Source: CADEEN01 sp963783785 (GTDB taxonomy: Bacteria; Pseudomonadota; Gammaproteobacteria; Burkholderiales; Burkholderiaceae_C). From it: 64,000 nucleotides of DNA. The stretch lies in the NCBI GenBank assembly GCA_963783785.1, contig CAWAOQ010000017.1, positions 119,280 through 183,279 on the forward strand, in the 5' to 3' direction. The translations under genes were made by a program, and so were the position numbers. This document shows, piece after piece, positions 9,174-21,455 of this stretch. Under the pieces are notes generated by a model. It was given only the letters and a program-made list of their open reading frames with translations, was not told where the DNA came from and searched no databases. The first letter of the stretch is position 1; each line of letters opens with the position of its first letter.

Positions 9174-10502
9174 ATGCCTGCGCTGCTCACCGATCTTTAC
9201 CAGCTCACGATGCTCGACGCCTACCTGCGGGAGGGCATGCAGGAAACGGCAGTGTTCGAGTTGTTCGTGCGCAAACTGCCACCGCAGCGCCATTTCCTGG
9301 TCATGGCCGGGCTGGAGCAGGCGCTGGAGTGGCTGCAGACGCTGGCTTTCGACGATGCCGAACTGGCCTGGCTCGAGCGGCAGGGCGGGTTCTCGCCGCA
9401 GTTGCTGGCCTACCTGCGCGACTTCCGCTTCGAAGGCGACGTGCATGCGATGCCCGAAGGCAGCATCTTCTTTGCCGACGAGCCGGTGCTGCGCATCACC
9501 GCGCCGCTGCCCCAGGCGCAGTACGTCGAGAGCCGATTGCTCAACATCGTGCACTTCCAGACGCTGATCGCGTCCAAGGCGGCGCGGGTGGTGGCCGCGG
9601 CGGCTGGGCGCAAGCTGGTGGACTTCGGCATGAGGCGCGCGCACGGGGCCGAGGCGGCCCTGTTCGCAGCCCGTGCCGCCTACATCGCGGGCTTTGCCGG
9701 AACCGCCACCGCAGAGGCCGGGCGCCGCTTCGGTGTGCCGGTGTTTGGCACCATGGCGCACTCCTTCATCCAGGCGCACCGCAGCGAACTCGCGGCCTTC
9801 GAGGCCTTTGCGCGGGCCCGGCCGAACCGGCCGACGCTGCTGGTCGACACCTACGACACCGAGGCGGCCGTCGCCAAGCTGATCGGGCTGGCTGGCCGGC
9901 TGGCGGCCGAGGGCATCTCGATCGGCGGCGTGCGCATCGACAGCGGTGACCTCGCGGCGCATGCCAAGGCGGTGCGCCGGCTGCTCGACGATGCCGGGCT
10001 CCGAGACATCACCGTGTTCGCCAGCGGCAACCTCGACGAACACCGGATCGCGCAGTTGCTGGCCGCCCAGGCGCCGATCGACGGCTTCGGCGTCGGCACT
10101 GCGCTCGACACCTCGATCGATGCGCCGGCGCTGGATGCCGTGTACAAGCTGCAGGCCTACGCCGGCGTGGCGCGCCGCAAACGCTCCGAGGGCAAAGCGA
10201 CCTGGCCCGGGGCCAAGCAGGTCTGCCGCGCCTTCGACGCCAGCGGTCAGATGCTGCGCGACATCGTCCAGCTCGACGATGAGCGGCCCGCCGCACAGCC
10301 GTTGCTGCAGCTTTGCATGCGCGCCGGCCGGCGCGTGACCCCCACACCGTCGCTCGACGAGATCCGCGGCCACCACGCCGCGCAGATGCGCACGCTGCCT
10401 GTGGCGCTGCGCAGCCTGGAGCCGACACCCCGGTCCTATGCGGTCGAGATTTCAACGGCGGTGCGCGCGCTGGCGCGCGAAGTCGATGCGGCGATGGGTT
10501 AG
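9174..10502 (+). CDS. pncB: nicotinate phosphoribosyltransferase
   Basis: This enzyme joins nicotinic acid to PRPP to make nicotinate mononucleotide, with ATP hydrolysis, in the Preiss-Handler NAD salvage pathway. The 442-residue length and the start PALLTDLYQLTM fit the long PncB2-like group. The histidine that is phosphorylated in the family lies in FGTMAHSFI. The phosphoribosyl-binding segment GVRIDSGDLAAHAK and the later GFGVGTALDTS are intact. I prefer ATG 9174 over GTG 9153, because the family N-terminus begins there. pncA ends eight bases downstream in the opposite direction, and a PRPP synthetase lies 1.7 kb away, so the local genes cover nicotinamide to NaMN. Confidence 0.93.
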   Translation: MPALLTDLYQLTMLDAYLREGMQETAVFELFVRKLPPQRHFLVMAGLEQALEWLQTLAFDDAELAWLERQGGFSPQLLAYLRDFRFEGDVHAMPEGSIFFADEPVLRITAPLPQAQYVESRLLNIVHFQTLIASKAARVVAAAAGRKLVDFGMRRAHGAEAALFAARAAYIAGFAGTATAEAGRRFGVPVFGTMAHSFIQAHRSELAAFEAFARARPNRPTLLVDTYDTEAAVAKLIGLAGRLAAEGISIGGVRIDSGDLAAHAKAVRRLLDDAGLRDITVFASGNLDEHRIAQLLAAQAPIDGFGVGTALDTSIDAPALDAVYKLQAYAGVARRKRSEGKATWPGAKQVCRAFDASGQMLRDIVQLDDERPAAQPLLQLCMRAGRRVTPTPSLDEIRGHHAAQMRTLPVALRSLEPTPRSYAVEISTAVRALAREVDAAMG

Positions 10503-10509
10503 GGCCGGT

Positions 10510-11086
10510 TCAACGCAGCAGTGCCGCGCTGTCGATGAATTCGGCCCCGCTGGCACGCATCCGCTGCCAGCGCCCGCTCGGCGTCGCCAGGCTGCAACGC
10601 CACCGCGGCAATGGCGTCCTGCAGCACCACGACGCTGTAGCCCAGCGCACAGGCATCGAGCACGGTCGCGAGCACGCAGTAGTCGGTTGCCAGTCCGGCG
10701 ACGAACAGACGCTGCACGCCGAGCGCCCGCAGCCGCCGGTGCAGATCGGTTTCACCGAAAGCCGAATACGCGTCGCGCTCTGCGTGGCAGCCTTTGGAGA
10801 CGATGCCGGTGCTGGCCGGCAGGCGCAGCCCGGCGGGGAAGGCGGCGCCCGGGCCGCCAGCCACGCAATGCACTGGCCAGGTTCCACCGTGGACCTGGAA
10901 CGAGCAATGGTCGGCCGGATGCCAGTCGCGGCTGGCGAAGATCGGCAGGCGCCGGGCTTCGAAGTGCCCGAGGGTGGCGTTCAGCGGTGCGAGGATCGCG
11001 TCGCCGCCAGGCACCGCGAGGCTGCCGCCGGGCAGGAAGTCGCACTGGACGTCGACCACCAGCAGCGCGTCGCCGGTGCGCAGCAC
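10510..11086 (-). CDS. pncA: nicotinamidase, one frameshift
   Basis: Nicotinamidase hydrolyses nicotinamide to nicotinate, feeding the adjacent pncB. The catalytic Asp is in VDVQCDFLPGGSL, the metal-binding region in SRDWHPADHCSF, and the nucleophilic Cys in GLATDYCVLATVLDA. The chain is about 192 residues when repaired. An extra base near 10567 shifts the last 20 residues; removing it gives RALAAMRASGAEFIDSAALLR in place of an unrelated tail. The likely start is GTG at 11086 (VLRTGDALLVVDVQ), since no ATG lies nearby in frame. It is convergent with pncB, with only seven bases between stops, and divergent from the kinase-like gene. Confidence 0.9.
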
Positions 11087-11155
11087 GTTGCTTGAGATTG
11101 CGCAAGCTGCCGGCTGCACGGGCGGTGCTGCAATGGGCGTCTCGGTGCCTGAACC

Positions 11156-12271
11156 ATGACCGACCGCACCTGCTCCGGCGCTGGCCCAGGGCTCGGCCTG
11201 TCCTCCGCGCCCGGTCTCGACGCGGTGCTGGGCTTCTTGCGCACGCCCGCCGCGCATGCGGCCTTTGCCGGCGACGATGTGCAGGTCGAGACCGTCGAAA
11301 CCCACATGTCCTGGGTCTTTCTCGTCGGCGAGCATGCGCTGAAGTTGAAGAAACCGGTGCGCCATGCGTTTCTCGACTTCACGACGCTGGCCGCGCGCGA
11401 GTTCTTCTGCCGCGAGGAGGTGCGCCTGAACCTGCGGCTGGCGCCAGGCGTCTACCGCGGCGTGATGGCGTTGCAGTGGCAGAGCGGGCAGTTCGCGCTG
11501 GTGCCCGAAGGGGGCCCGCAGGCCGTCGGGCAGACGGTCGACTGGCTGGTGCACATGCGCAGGCTGCCAGCCGCACGGATGCTCGACCGTGCGATCGCCG
11601 ACCGGGTTGTCGGTCCCGCCGAGATCGACGCGCTGATCGCTGTCCTGGTCACCTTCTACCGCGGCGCGCGGGCGACTGCTGCGGACCCCGCGGCCTACTG
11701 GGGGCGTATCCAGCGCGAACACGCCGCGACCCGCGACGTGCTGCTGCGGCCGCAGTTCCGATTGCACGAGGCGGCCACCGTGCTGGACCGCTTCGACCAC
11801 GCGCTCGCGCTCTGTCGCGGTGCGCTGCAGGATCGCGTCGCACGTGCCTGCATCGTCGACGGACACGGCGACCTGCGGCCCGAACATGTCTGTCTGCTGC
11901 AGCCGCCGGTGGTCATCGACTGCCTCGAATTCGACCCGTCGCTGCGCCAGGTCGATCCGTTCGACGAGATTGCCTTTCTCGGTCTCGAGTGCGAGATGGC
12001 CGGCGCGCCATGGATCGCGCCGCAGCTGCTGGCCGGCTGCACCGCCGCGCTGGGCAATGCGCCGCCGGCGGCGTTGATGGGCCTGTACACCGCGCACCGT
12101 GCGCTGCTGCGTGCGCGCTTTGCCGCCGCCCATCTGCTCGACGTCACGCCGCGCACGCCGCACAAATGGCTGCCGCTGGCGCAGCGCTACCTCGCGCACG
12201 CCCAGGTCGCCCTCGATGCGCTCGAGAGCGGCGAAGGCTTCAGTGCGGCCAAGTCTCATGACATTGCGTGA
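11156..12271 (+). CDS. aminoglycoside phosphotransferase-like kinase (COG2187 type)
   Basis: This 371-residue protein has the protein-kinase-like fold of small-molecule phosphotransferases. The N-lobe contains a Lys in HALKLKKPVRHAF, and the catalytic loop reads VDGHGDLRPEHVCLL, with the metal-binding Asp in VVIDCLEFD. Many COG2187 proteins carry a C-terminal P-loop kinase domain; this one ends after the phosphotransferase domain. The substrate is unknown. It lies between pncA and a PRPP synthetase and overlaps the convergent prs 3' end by 32 bases, so its setting suggests nucleotide or pentose metabolism, but that is inference only. Confidence 0.75.
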   Translation: MTDRTCSGAGPGLGLSSAPGLDAVLGFLRTPAAHAAFAGDDVQVETVETHMSWVFLVGEHALKLKKPVRHAFLDFTTLAAREFFCREEVRLNLRLAPGVYRGVMALQWQSGQFALVPEGGPQAVGQTVDWLVHMRRLPAARMLDRAIADRVVGPAEIDALIAVLVTFYRGARATAADPAAYWGRIQREHAATRDVLLRPQFRLHEAATVLDRFDHALALCRGALQDRVARACIVDGHGDLRPEHVCLLQPPVVIDCLEFDPSLRQVDPFDEIAFLGLECEMAGAPWIAPQLLAGCTAALGNAPPAALMGLYTAHRALLRARFAAAHLLDVTPRTPHKWLPLAQRYLAHAQVALDALESGEGFSAAKSHDIA

Positions 12272-13199
12272 CTGCCTGCGCGAACAGCGGCACCACGGAG
12301 ACGACTTGCAGTTTGTCGGCCACGGGCCCGCTCGCCGGCAGGCGGAATGGCGGCACGCTGTCGGTGACCACGACCCTCGAGATTGCCGCATCGGCCAGCA
12401 CGTCGGCCGCTGGCGCGATGAACAGGCCGTGGGCGGCCAGTGCGATGACCTCGCGTGCGCCCGCCTGCCGCAGCGCCGCGGCGGCACGCCGCATCGTGCC
12501 GCCGCTGGCGATCAGATCGTCGAGCAACAGCACCGACATACCGGCCACGTCGCCGGCCACCAGATCGAAGCTCGAAACGACACCGCCGCTGCGCCGCTTG
12601 TCGACCATCGCAAAGCCCACCGGCTGTGCCAGGCGTTGCTCGAGGGCCTCGCGCCACAGCTGGGCGCGCTTGACGCCGCCCGGGTCCGGCGACGCCACGG
12701 CAATCGGGCCACCGCGGGCGCTGTCGATGGCCACGCCGTCGAACGCCTGGTGGGCCTCCAGATGCAGCGTGGTGCAGCGGAACGCGTTCTGCAGCGCCGC
12801 CACGTTGTGCGCCTCGAGCACCAGCAACTGCGCCGTGCCGACCGCCTCGAACAGCTGCGCCACGTAGCGCAGCGTGACCGGATCGAAGGGCTTGGTCTGG
12901 CGGTCCTTGCGCGCATACGCGAGGTAGGGCACGACGGCGCTGACGCGCGCCGCGCCATGCTCGCGCAGCGTGGCGATGAACAGCAGCAGCCGGCAGAGCT
13001 TGTCGTGAGGGCTGTCGTGCGGGCCGCCGTGCAGGCTGGTCACGACATAGACATCTCGGCCGCGCGGATCGACCAGCGGGCGCACCTTGTGTTCGCCGTC
13101 CTCGAAGGACCGGTCTTCATGGGGTGACACGCTCCGGCCCAGCTCGGCGGCCAGCGCCGGACCGAACGTCCCACCGGGGTCGAGCGAAAAGAGCAGCAC
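12240..13199 (-). CDS. prs: ribose-phosphate pyrophosphokinase (PRPP synthetase), divergent type
   Basis: PRPP synthetase transfers pyrophosphate from ATP to ribose 5-phosphate. The protein has 319 residues. The PRPP-binding loop VLLLDDLIASGGTM is strongly conserved, and RSFEDGEHKVRP and PYLAYARKDRQTKPFDPVT match the ATP-binding and flexible regions, though YARKDRQTKP differs from the usual ARQDRK form. This suggests a specialised paralogue rather than the housekeeping copy next to ispE and tRNA genes. Its product is a substrate of the nearby pncB, so a salvage-dedicated PRPP source is plausible. The upstream DHH gene runs the same way, 82 bases apart. Confidence 0.88.
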   Translation of the reverse strand: MLLFSLDPGGTFGPALAAELGRSVSPHEDRSFEDGEHKVRPLVDPRGRDVYVVTSLHGGPHDSPHDKLCRLLLFIATLREHGAARVSAVVPYLAYARKDRQTKPFDPVTLRYVAQLFEAVGTAQLLVLEAHNVAALQNAFRCTTLHLEAHQAFDGVAIDSARGGPIAVASPDPGGVKRAQLWREALEQRLAQPVGFAMVDKRRSGGVVSSFDLVAGDVAGMSVLLLDDLIASGGTMRRAAAALRQAGAREVIALAAHGLFIAPAADVLADAAISRVVVTDSVPPFRLPASGPVADKLQVVSVVPLFAQAVTQCHETWPH

Positions 13200-13281
13200 G
13201 ATTCAAATCCCGTTTGAGCACCGCCTTGCCGTGCAGCTTGCGGTCGCCGGCAGGCTGCCGTATTGAGCTTGCGCAAGGGCC

Positions 13282-14251
13282 TCAGGCCGCCCGACCCCAG
13301 CGGGCGGCTGCGATGGCCTGGATGAACCGATCGACGTCCTGCGCGGGCAGGGCGTCGATGCCCCCTGCCGCGGCACGTCCGCTGCCACCGAAGGCTTCGC
13401 ACAGCTGGCTGGCGCCGAACGGCGTGGCGCGCGGCGCCCGCACGCTGACGCTGAAGCCGCCCGCGGGCCGGGTCCGCAGCACGGCCTGCGCCTGCTGCGG
13501 CCGTGTGCGTGCCAGTTCGTTGGCCAGGCAACCGATCACGCGGCGGCTCCATGGCGCATCGGGCAGGACGATCACCCGCGCGCGTTCGTCTTCCCAGGCT
13601 GGCGGCAGCGCCTGGGCCTGCGCCAGGTCGGCAAGCCGCTGTGCGTCGAGCGCGTCGACGATCGGCTCGCGGGCGATCAGGTCCAGCGGGTCTGGCCAGC
13701 GTGCCAGGATCGGGTACAGGCGCTCCGGCGCGATCAGGACATCCTCGGCGGCCTCGCCATAGGCGTTGTAGTTGATCGCCTGGCCGAGCCGGCGCAGGCT
13801 GGCGCGCTGTGTGGCGTCCAGGCCCGCGGCAGTTGCCAGCCGGTCGGCCGTCGCCACCAGGTCGTCGCCGTAGGCGCCGACCACGGCCCAGTTGCGATGG
13901 CGCCCGCCCAGATGGCGGTCCATCAGCAGGCTGGTGCAGACCTCGCTGCCGAACTCGAGGTGGGTTTCGAGCCTGGCGTGCTGCGGCACTTCGCCGGCCG
14001 CATGGTGATCGAAGTAGCGCACGGCCACGCCGGCCTCGAGCAACTGCATCAACGCCACGCGATTGCGCTGCATCGACAGGTCGCAGACCAGCACTTCGTC
14101 GGCCGCGTCGGCGGGGCACGCGCTGCAGCAGATCGATCTCGCGCTTGAGCCCGGTCACCAGGGTGGCCGCTGCAGGCTCGTGCAGGCGCCATTGCAAGAC
14201 CGCGCACAGCCCGTCCGCATCGCCGTTGCACACGTCGAATCGCCGTCGCAT
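13282..14251 (-). CDS. DHH-family phosphoesterase, one frameshift
   Basis: This protein of about 320 residues belongs to the DHH phosphoesterase superfamily (RecJ, NrnA, pyrophosphatase relatives). The N-terminus has the motif I Asp in DVCNGDADGLCA, then LVCDLSMQRN, and the name-giving motif in RYFDHHAAGEVP. An extra C near 14112 breaks the frame; removing it gives LQRVPADAADEVLVCDL. The C-terminal DHHA1-like part contains GGSGRAAAGGIDALP, resembling the substrate-binding GG motif. Likely substrates are short oligonucleotides or cyclic dinucleotide products, but this cannot be settled here. It is cotranscribed with prs by orientation. Confidence 0.8.
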
Positions 14252-14269
14252 CGCCGGCCCCTGTCTGCC

Positions 14270-14728
14270 TCACATGGTGCGCGCCAACAGCGGCCGCAAG
14301 GCCTCGAGTGGGCGTGCGTTGAGCACATCGGTCGCTTGCAGCCAGGCTTGCCGTGCCTGGCCGATGCCAAAGCGCAAATCATCGAGTTCGGCCGCGCGGT
14401 GCGCATCGGCATTGATGCTGATCAGCACCCCCTCGGCCATCGCGGCCATGCAGCCGCTGTCGTCCAGGTCGAGCCGCCGCAGGATCGAGTCCGGCAACTC
14501 GAGGCGGCCGTCTTCGAGGATGTCGACCTCGATGCCCTCGCGCACCACCGTGCGATCGGGCGCGAAGCAGCGCGCGTCGAGCGACTCGTATTGCCGCCGC
14601 AGCGTGGCGATGTCGATATCGGGTTCGAGTGGCGTGCGCAAGGTCAGACGCAGCAACGCGCCGAGGGCCCGGCTGCGCCAGCTGCCGCGGTCTTCGATGG
14701 TGCGCACATGCGGCTCGTCGCCGGTCAT
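14270..14728 (-). CDS. small chimeric ORF with PHP/PolX-like C-terminus
   Basis: The C-terminal half of this 152-residue ORF (from VREGIEVDILEDG to the end) looks like the PHP domain end of family X DNA polymerases: ISINADAHRAAELDDLRFG and ATDVLNARPLEALR match that region. The middle of the PHP domain is missing, as if deleted between DSILRRLDL and GVLISINADAH. The N-terminal 50 residues (LRLTLRTPLEPDIDIATLRR) instead resemble the start of some alpha/beta hydrolases. The ATG at 14728 has a strong GGAGG seven bases upstream, so it may still be translated. I regard it as a degraded or rearranged gene; an active nuclease is unlikely. Confidence 0.5.
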   Translation of the reverse strand: MTGDEPHVRTIEDRGSWRSRALGALLRLTLRTPLEPDIDIATLRRQYESLDARCFAPDRTVVREGIEVDILEDGRLELPDSILRRLDLDDSGCMAAMAEGVLISINADAHRAAELDDLRFGIGQARQAWLQATDVLNARPLEALRPLLARTM

Positions 14729-14830
14729 CGATCGACCTCCACTCAGAGTTGCAGTCTGCGCCGGTGCATCGTCTTGGGGCTTGCGCGTTCGCAACCCAGC
14801 AGTGCCGCCCGACCGCGGCACGGCGTGGCA

Positions 14831-17678
14831 TCAGCCGGGCTCAAGGCGCTGCGCAATGGCCTGTTGCGTTGCCGCGCGCAGCGACAGCGCGGCAGCGAAC
14901 GCGTCCGCACCGCCCTCGAGGGGCGCGATGGGTTCGCAGAACTCGACCTCGAGCGACGCCGGTCGCGGCCACCACGTGCCGTCGGGCAGCATGTCGCGGT
15001 TGCCGCGCAGCACCACGGGGACCAATGGCACGCGAGCGCGCACCGCGGTCAGGAATGCGCCGAGGTGGAACGGCAACAGACCGGGCCGCGGCGAGAACGT
15101 GCCTTCCGGAAAGAACAGCAGCGAGCGCCCGTGCGACACGGCCACGGCCAGGCGGGCGGCATCGCTGACGCCACGCTCGGCATCGATGCGGTCGACGAAC
15201 TCGGCGCCCAGGCGCTGCAGGTACAGGCGCAGCGTGGGGCGCTGGCGCAACTCGCCCTTGGCAATGAAGCCGACTGGCCGCGGCATCGCCGCAACGAGGA
15301 TCGCGCCGTCGATGTAGCTGCCGTGGTTGCTGGCCAGCACGCACGGACCGGTGGGCAGCCGTTCCACGCCCCGCACGGCCAGCGGCGTGCGCGTCAGCCA
15401 GAGCCAAAGCCGTGTGAGCCGCCGGTTTGCGCGCCACGCCAGGTCGGGCGTGGGCAGGCAGACCGTCAGCGGCCACGCGACCGCGGCCAGCAGCCAGAAC
15501 AGCAACCCGGCATGGACACCGAACAACACGCGTCCTGCGCCTGCGGCGGTCAGCCGCAGGCGGGTCGCCAGCGCACCGCCCGCCAGCCGCAAGACCTGCC
15601 AGCGCGCGGTCGGCACGGCCGTGCCGATACGGCCGGCTTCGTAGGCGGCCCGGCAAGCCGATCGCCGCACCTTGCCGCTCGAAGTCTTCAGCACGCTGTG
15701 TGCCGGCACAAGCACGACCTCGTCAGGCGGCTCGCCGATGGCGGTGACCACCGCGCGTGATACTGCAGCGCGCCACCTCGCCTGCGCCGCCGCATCGCCC
15801 GCGTGCGTCTCGGCCAGCACCACCAGGCGCTCGGTGCCAGTGGCCGGGTCGGGACTCCCGAACACGGCCACGCAACCCTTGCGCACGCCGTCGACCGCGC
15901 CGACCGCGTCCTCGATTTCCTGCGGGTAGAGGTTGCGACCGCCGCGGATGACGATGTCCTTGACCCGCCCGGTGATGTAGACATCGTCGCCTGCGCGGTA
16001 GGCGCGGTCGCCGCTGTCGAGCCAGCCGTCGTGGAACAGGCGCGCCGTCTGTTCCGGGTTGCGGAAGTAGCCGTGGGTGGCCGAGGGGCCGCGGAACTCG
16101 AGTCGACCTTCGACGCGCTCGCCGACTTCGTGCCCATCGTCGTCGACGATGCGGAGCGGGTGTCCGGGCAATGGGGCGCCACAGGCCACGAAGCGCAGCG
16201 CTCCGGCGTCGTCGGCCGCGGCGGGCAGCGCGCGATGCTCACGGGTGAAGATATCGCGCTGGATGCGGTCGACCTGCACCGCACGCCCCAGCGGCGGGAA
16301 CAGCAGGCCCAGACACGCCTCGGCCAGGCCGTAGACCGGCGTGATCACGCCCGGGCGCAAGCCGCAGCGCGCGAAGCGCTGTTCGAAGCGCTGCACGGTG
16401 TCGGGGCTGACAGCCTCGGCGCCGTTGAACGCCAGGCGCCAGCAGCTCAGGTCCAGCCCAGCCAGTGCGGCATCGTCGATGCGCTTGACGCACAGCTCGT
16501 AGGCGAAGTTCGGCGCCGCCGACAGGCTGCCGCGGTAGCGGTCGATGGCCTGCAGCCAGCGCTCGGGACGGGCCAGGAAGGCCAGCGGCGACATCACCAC
16601 CAGCGCATAGCCGACATACAGCGCCCCGAGCCAGGCGCCGATCAGGCCCATGTCGTGGTACAGCGGCAGCCAGCTGACGAACACGTCGCGCGGCGTCGCC
16701 TGCACCGCCTGCGCCATCGCGCGGATGTTGGCCAGCAGGTTGGCATGCGTCAGTGCCACGCCCTTGGGGTTGCCGGTGCTGCCCGAGGTGTACTGGATGA
16801 ACGCAATGTCGTCGCCACGCACGTCGACCGGCGCCGGCACGCCGCCTTGCTCGGCCAACTGCTGTGGCGTGACGACATGGCGCAATCCGGCCACGCGGGC
16901 CTGCAGCAGGCGGGCGACGACCATCGCCTCGGGAACGGTCACCAGCAGCGAGGCGCGGGCGTTGTCGAGGATGCCGGTGTGCCGCAGCACATGCTCTTCG
17001 AGCTGCGAGGCGCGCGCCGGCGGGTAGATCGGCACCGGGATCGCGCCCGCCCGCAGGATGCCCAGGTAGGTGCTGAAATACGCGGGCGATGTCGGCAACA
17101 TGATGGCCACGCATTGGCGCGGCTGCACGCCGGCCTGCTGCAGGCCGGCTGCCATTGCCGCGCCGGCCTCGGCAAGCTGGCGGTAGCTGAGCGGGTGCTC
17201 GCCGTCGTCGACCAGGCAGGTCAGGTGGGTGCGGTCGGCGTGTGCCTGCAGGTGCCACTCGAGCACGTCGAGCAACGTCCGGGCGCTGGTCGGGAGCGCC
17301 GGTGTCGGCTGCCGGCTCGGGTGGAAGGACGGCGACCGGCGCCTGCTCGCGCTTCGCGCGCAACTCGACGCCGATGTCGCCGCGTTCGGGGCGCCGCTCG
17401 GCGTGCTGCGCCGCGGCCAGCAGGTCGCCGACCGTCTCGGCGCGCTGCAACGTGTCGTCCGGCAGTCGGATGCCGAATGCGCGCTCGGTGCGCAGCAACA
17501 GTTCCGTGCGCGCCAGGCTGTCGAAGCCGAGATCGCCATCGAACGTGCTGGCCAGCGTGACCGTCGGCAGGCCGGGTGCCCCGGCGTGCAGTTCACGAAG
17601 GGTGCTGTCCACGATCGCCAGCAGTTCCGGCGCGGCGACGTCGCTGCCGACATGCATGAACCCGGACCCGCGCTGCAT
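14831..17678 (-). CDS. ACP / fatty acyl-AMP ligase / PlsC acyltransferase fusion, one frameshift
   Basis: Three domains can be read in order. Residues 1-100 form an acyl-carrier-protein domain with the phosphopantetheine site in GDLGFDSLARTELLL. Residues 130-690 form an AMP-dependent acyl ligase (IQYTSGSTGNPKGVALTH, YGLAEACLGLLF, SGDRAYRAGDDVYITGRVKD, LKTSSGKVRR). The last 250 residues are a hydrophobic segment and a 1-acylglycerol-3-phosphate acyltransferase-like domain (SNHGSYIDG and FFPEGTFSPR). The ACP part and the ligase lie in different frames, with the shift near 17300, probably an assembly indel. ATG 17678 is the likely start. The layout suggests activation of a free fatty acid, loading on its own ACP, and transfer to a lipid acceptor. 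Confidence 0.82.
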
Positions 17679-17802
17679 CGTGACTGGCCCCGCCGTGCCG
17701 ATGACGGGCTGCTGGGTTGAAACATCGGCATCGTCGACCGGCCGGCGACTTCGGCAGTTGACGAGGGACAAGCGCGGCGCTTGTCGCAGGGTCACAAGCA
17801 CG

Positions 17803-17830
17803 AGGGCCGCAGCGGTCGCTGCGGCCTTCG
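17803..17830 (-). terminator. hairpin after acnA
   Basis: Downstream of the acnA stop on the minus strand, GGCCGCAGCG and CGCTGCGGCC (17805-17814 and 17817-17826) form a perfect ten-pair stem with a two-base gap. No U-tract follows, so it is a weak intrinsic terminator at best; it may be a transcript-end stabiliser. Confidence 0.4.
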
Positions 17831-17860
17831 TCGTCGAGCGGCGCCGCGCCGGGCGAGCGT

Positions 17861-20684
<2,824 letters not shown>

Positions 20685-20726
20685 GGTGGGGGCCTTGTGC
20701 GGTGGGTTGAGTCGGGCAAGTGTGGT

Positions 20727-21149
20727 TCACGAACCTTTCGGCACGATGACCTTGAGTCCCTTGAAGTAATCGCGGAAGAAGCCCGCGTCGCGGGTGATGA
20801 GCGCGCTGCACTGGAGCAGGGCATGGGCCCCGATCAGAAAGTCGGGTACCGAACGGGGCACGGCGCGCGGTGCCTTGCCTGCGCGCAGCCTCTCCTTGTA
20901 GCGCCGCTGCATCTCGCCTGCCCGGACCGCGGAACGCAATTCGAGCGGCACGAAGCCGATGCCGGCCTCGTCGAGCACGTCGATCAGCACGGAGCCGTGA
21001 CCGAGGCCGGCCACCACTTCGCTGATCACGACCTCGCAGGCGACCACCGGCCCGCGGCCCAGCGCAAAGCGTACGGCTTCCTCCGCGGCCTCGGCGCGCG
21101 CGTCCTCACCGATCAGATCGATCATCACCGAGGTGTCGACCGCGATCAT
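20727..21149 (-). CDS. vapC: VapC-type PIN-domain toxin
   Basis: This 140-residue PIN-domain protein is a probable RNase toxin. The acidic active-site residues are visible: Asp in MIAVDTSVMIDLIG, a Glu in EVVISEVVAG, Asp in SVPDFLIGAHA and Asp in ALITRDAGFF. Its start overlaps the antitoxin stop in ATGA, the usual arrangement for coupled translation with antitoxin first. VapC toxins typically cut initiator tRNA or rRNA loops; the target here is unknown. The pair lies between acnA and serA. Confidence 0.9.
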   Translation of the reverse strand: MIAVDTSVMIDLIGEDARAEAAEEAVRFALGRGPVVACEVVISEVVAGLGHGSVLIDVLDEAGIGFVPLELRSAVRAGEMQRRYKERLRAGKAPRAVPRSVPDFLIGAHALLQCSALITRDAGFFRDYFKGLKVIVPKGS

Positions 21150-21409
21150 CGGTCGCTGTCGTCGGGAGGTGGGTAGGGATCGCCGGGTGCGCGGCCGCGC
21201 AGCTCGCGCATGATGTCATCGGTCGTCACGCCGGGTGGCAGCTTGATGCGGCCACGCAGCCTCGAGATGGCGTCGTTCACGTCCTTGCGGATCACGATGC
21301 GGTTGCCTTCCACCTCGACCTTGAGCTTGGTGCCCTTGGTCAGTCCGAGCGCGTCACGCGCCGCTTTGGGCAGGGTGATCTGACCGCGTTCGGCGACGGT
21401 GGCCTCCAT
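21146..21409 (-). CDS. vapB: VapB-type antitoxin (AbrB/MazE fold)
   Basis: This 87-residue antitoxin begins with a swapped-hairpin AbrB/MazE DNA-binding domain: VAERGQITLPKAARDALGL followed by GTKLKVEVEGNRIVI. The C-terminal half (GRIKLPPGVTTDDIMRELRG) is the likely toxin-wrapping segment. ATG 21409 has GAGGAG seven bases upstream. It precedes vapC with a four-base overlap. A palindrome just upstream is a probable site for autorepression by VapB or the VapBC complex. Confidence 0.9.
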   Translation of the reverse strand: MEATVAERGQITLPKAARDALGLTKGTKLKVEVEGNRIVIRKDVNDAISRLRGRIKLPPGVTTDDIMRELRGRAPGDPYPPPDDSDR

Positions 21410-21421
21410 GGCATGCTCCTC

Positions 21422-21448
21422 AAAGTATGCTTAAAGTCTACATACTTT
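21422..21448. promoter_or_regulatory. palindromic operator of vapBC
   Basis: AAAGTATG (21422-21429) and CATACTTT (21441-21448) form a perfect eight-base inverted repeat separated by 11 bases, directly upstream of the vapB ribosome-binding site. It is strikingly AT-rich for this genome. VapB antitoxins bind such repeats to repress their own promoter; binding here is inferred. Confidence 0.65.
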
Positions 21449-21455
21449 TCTTGGC

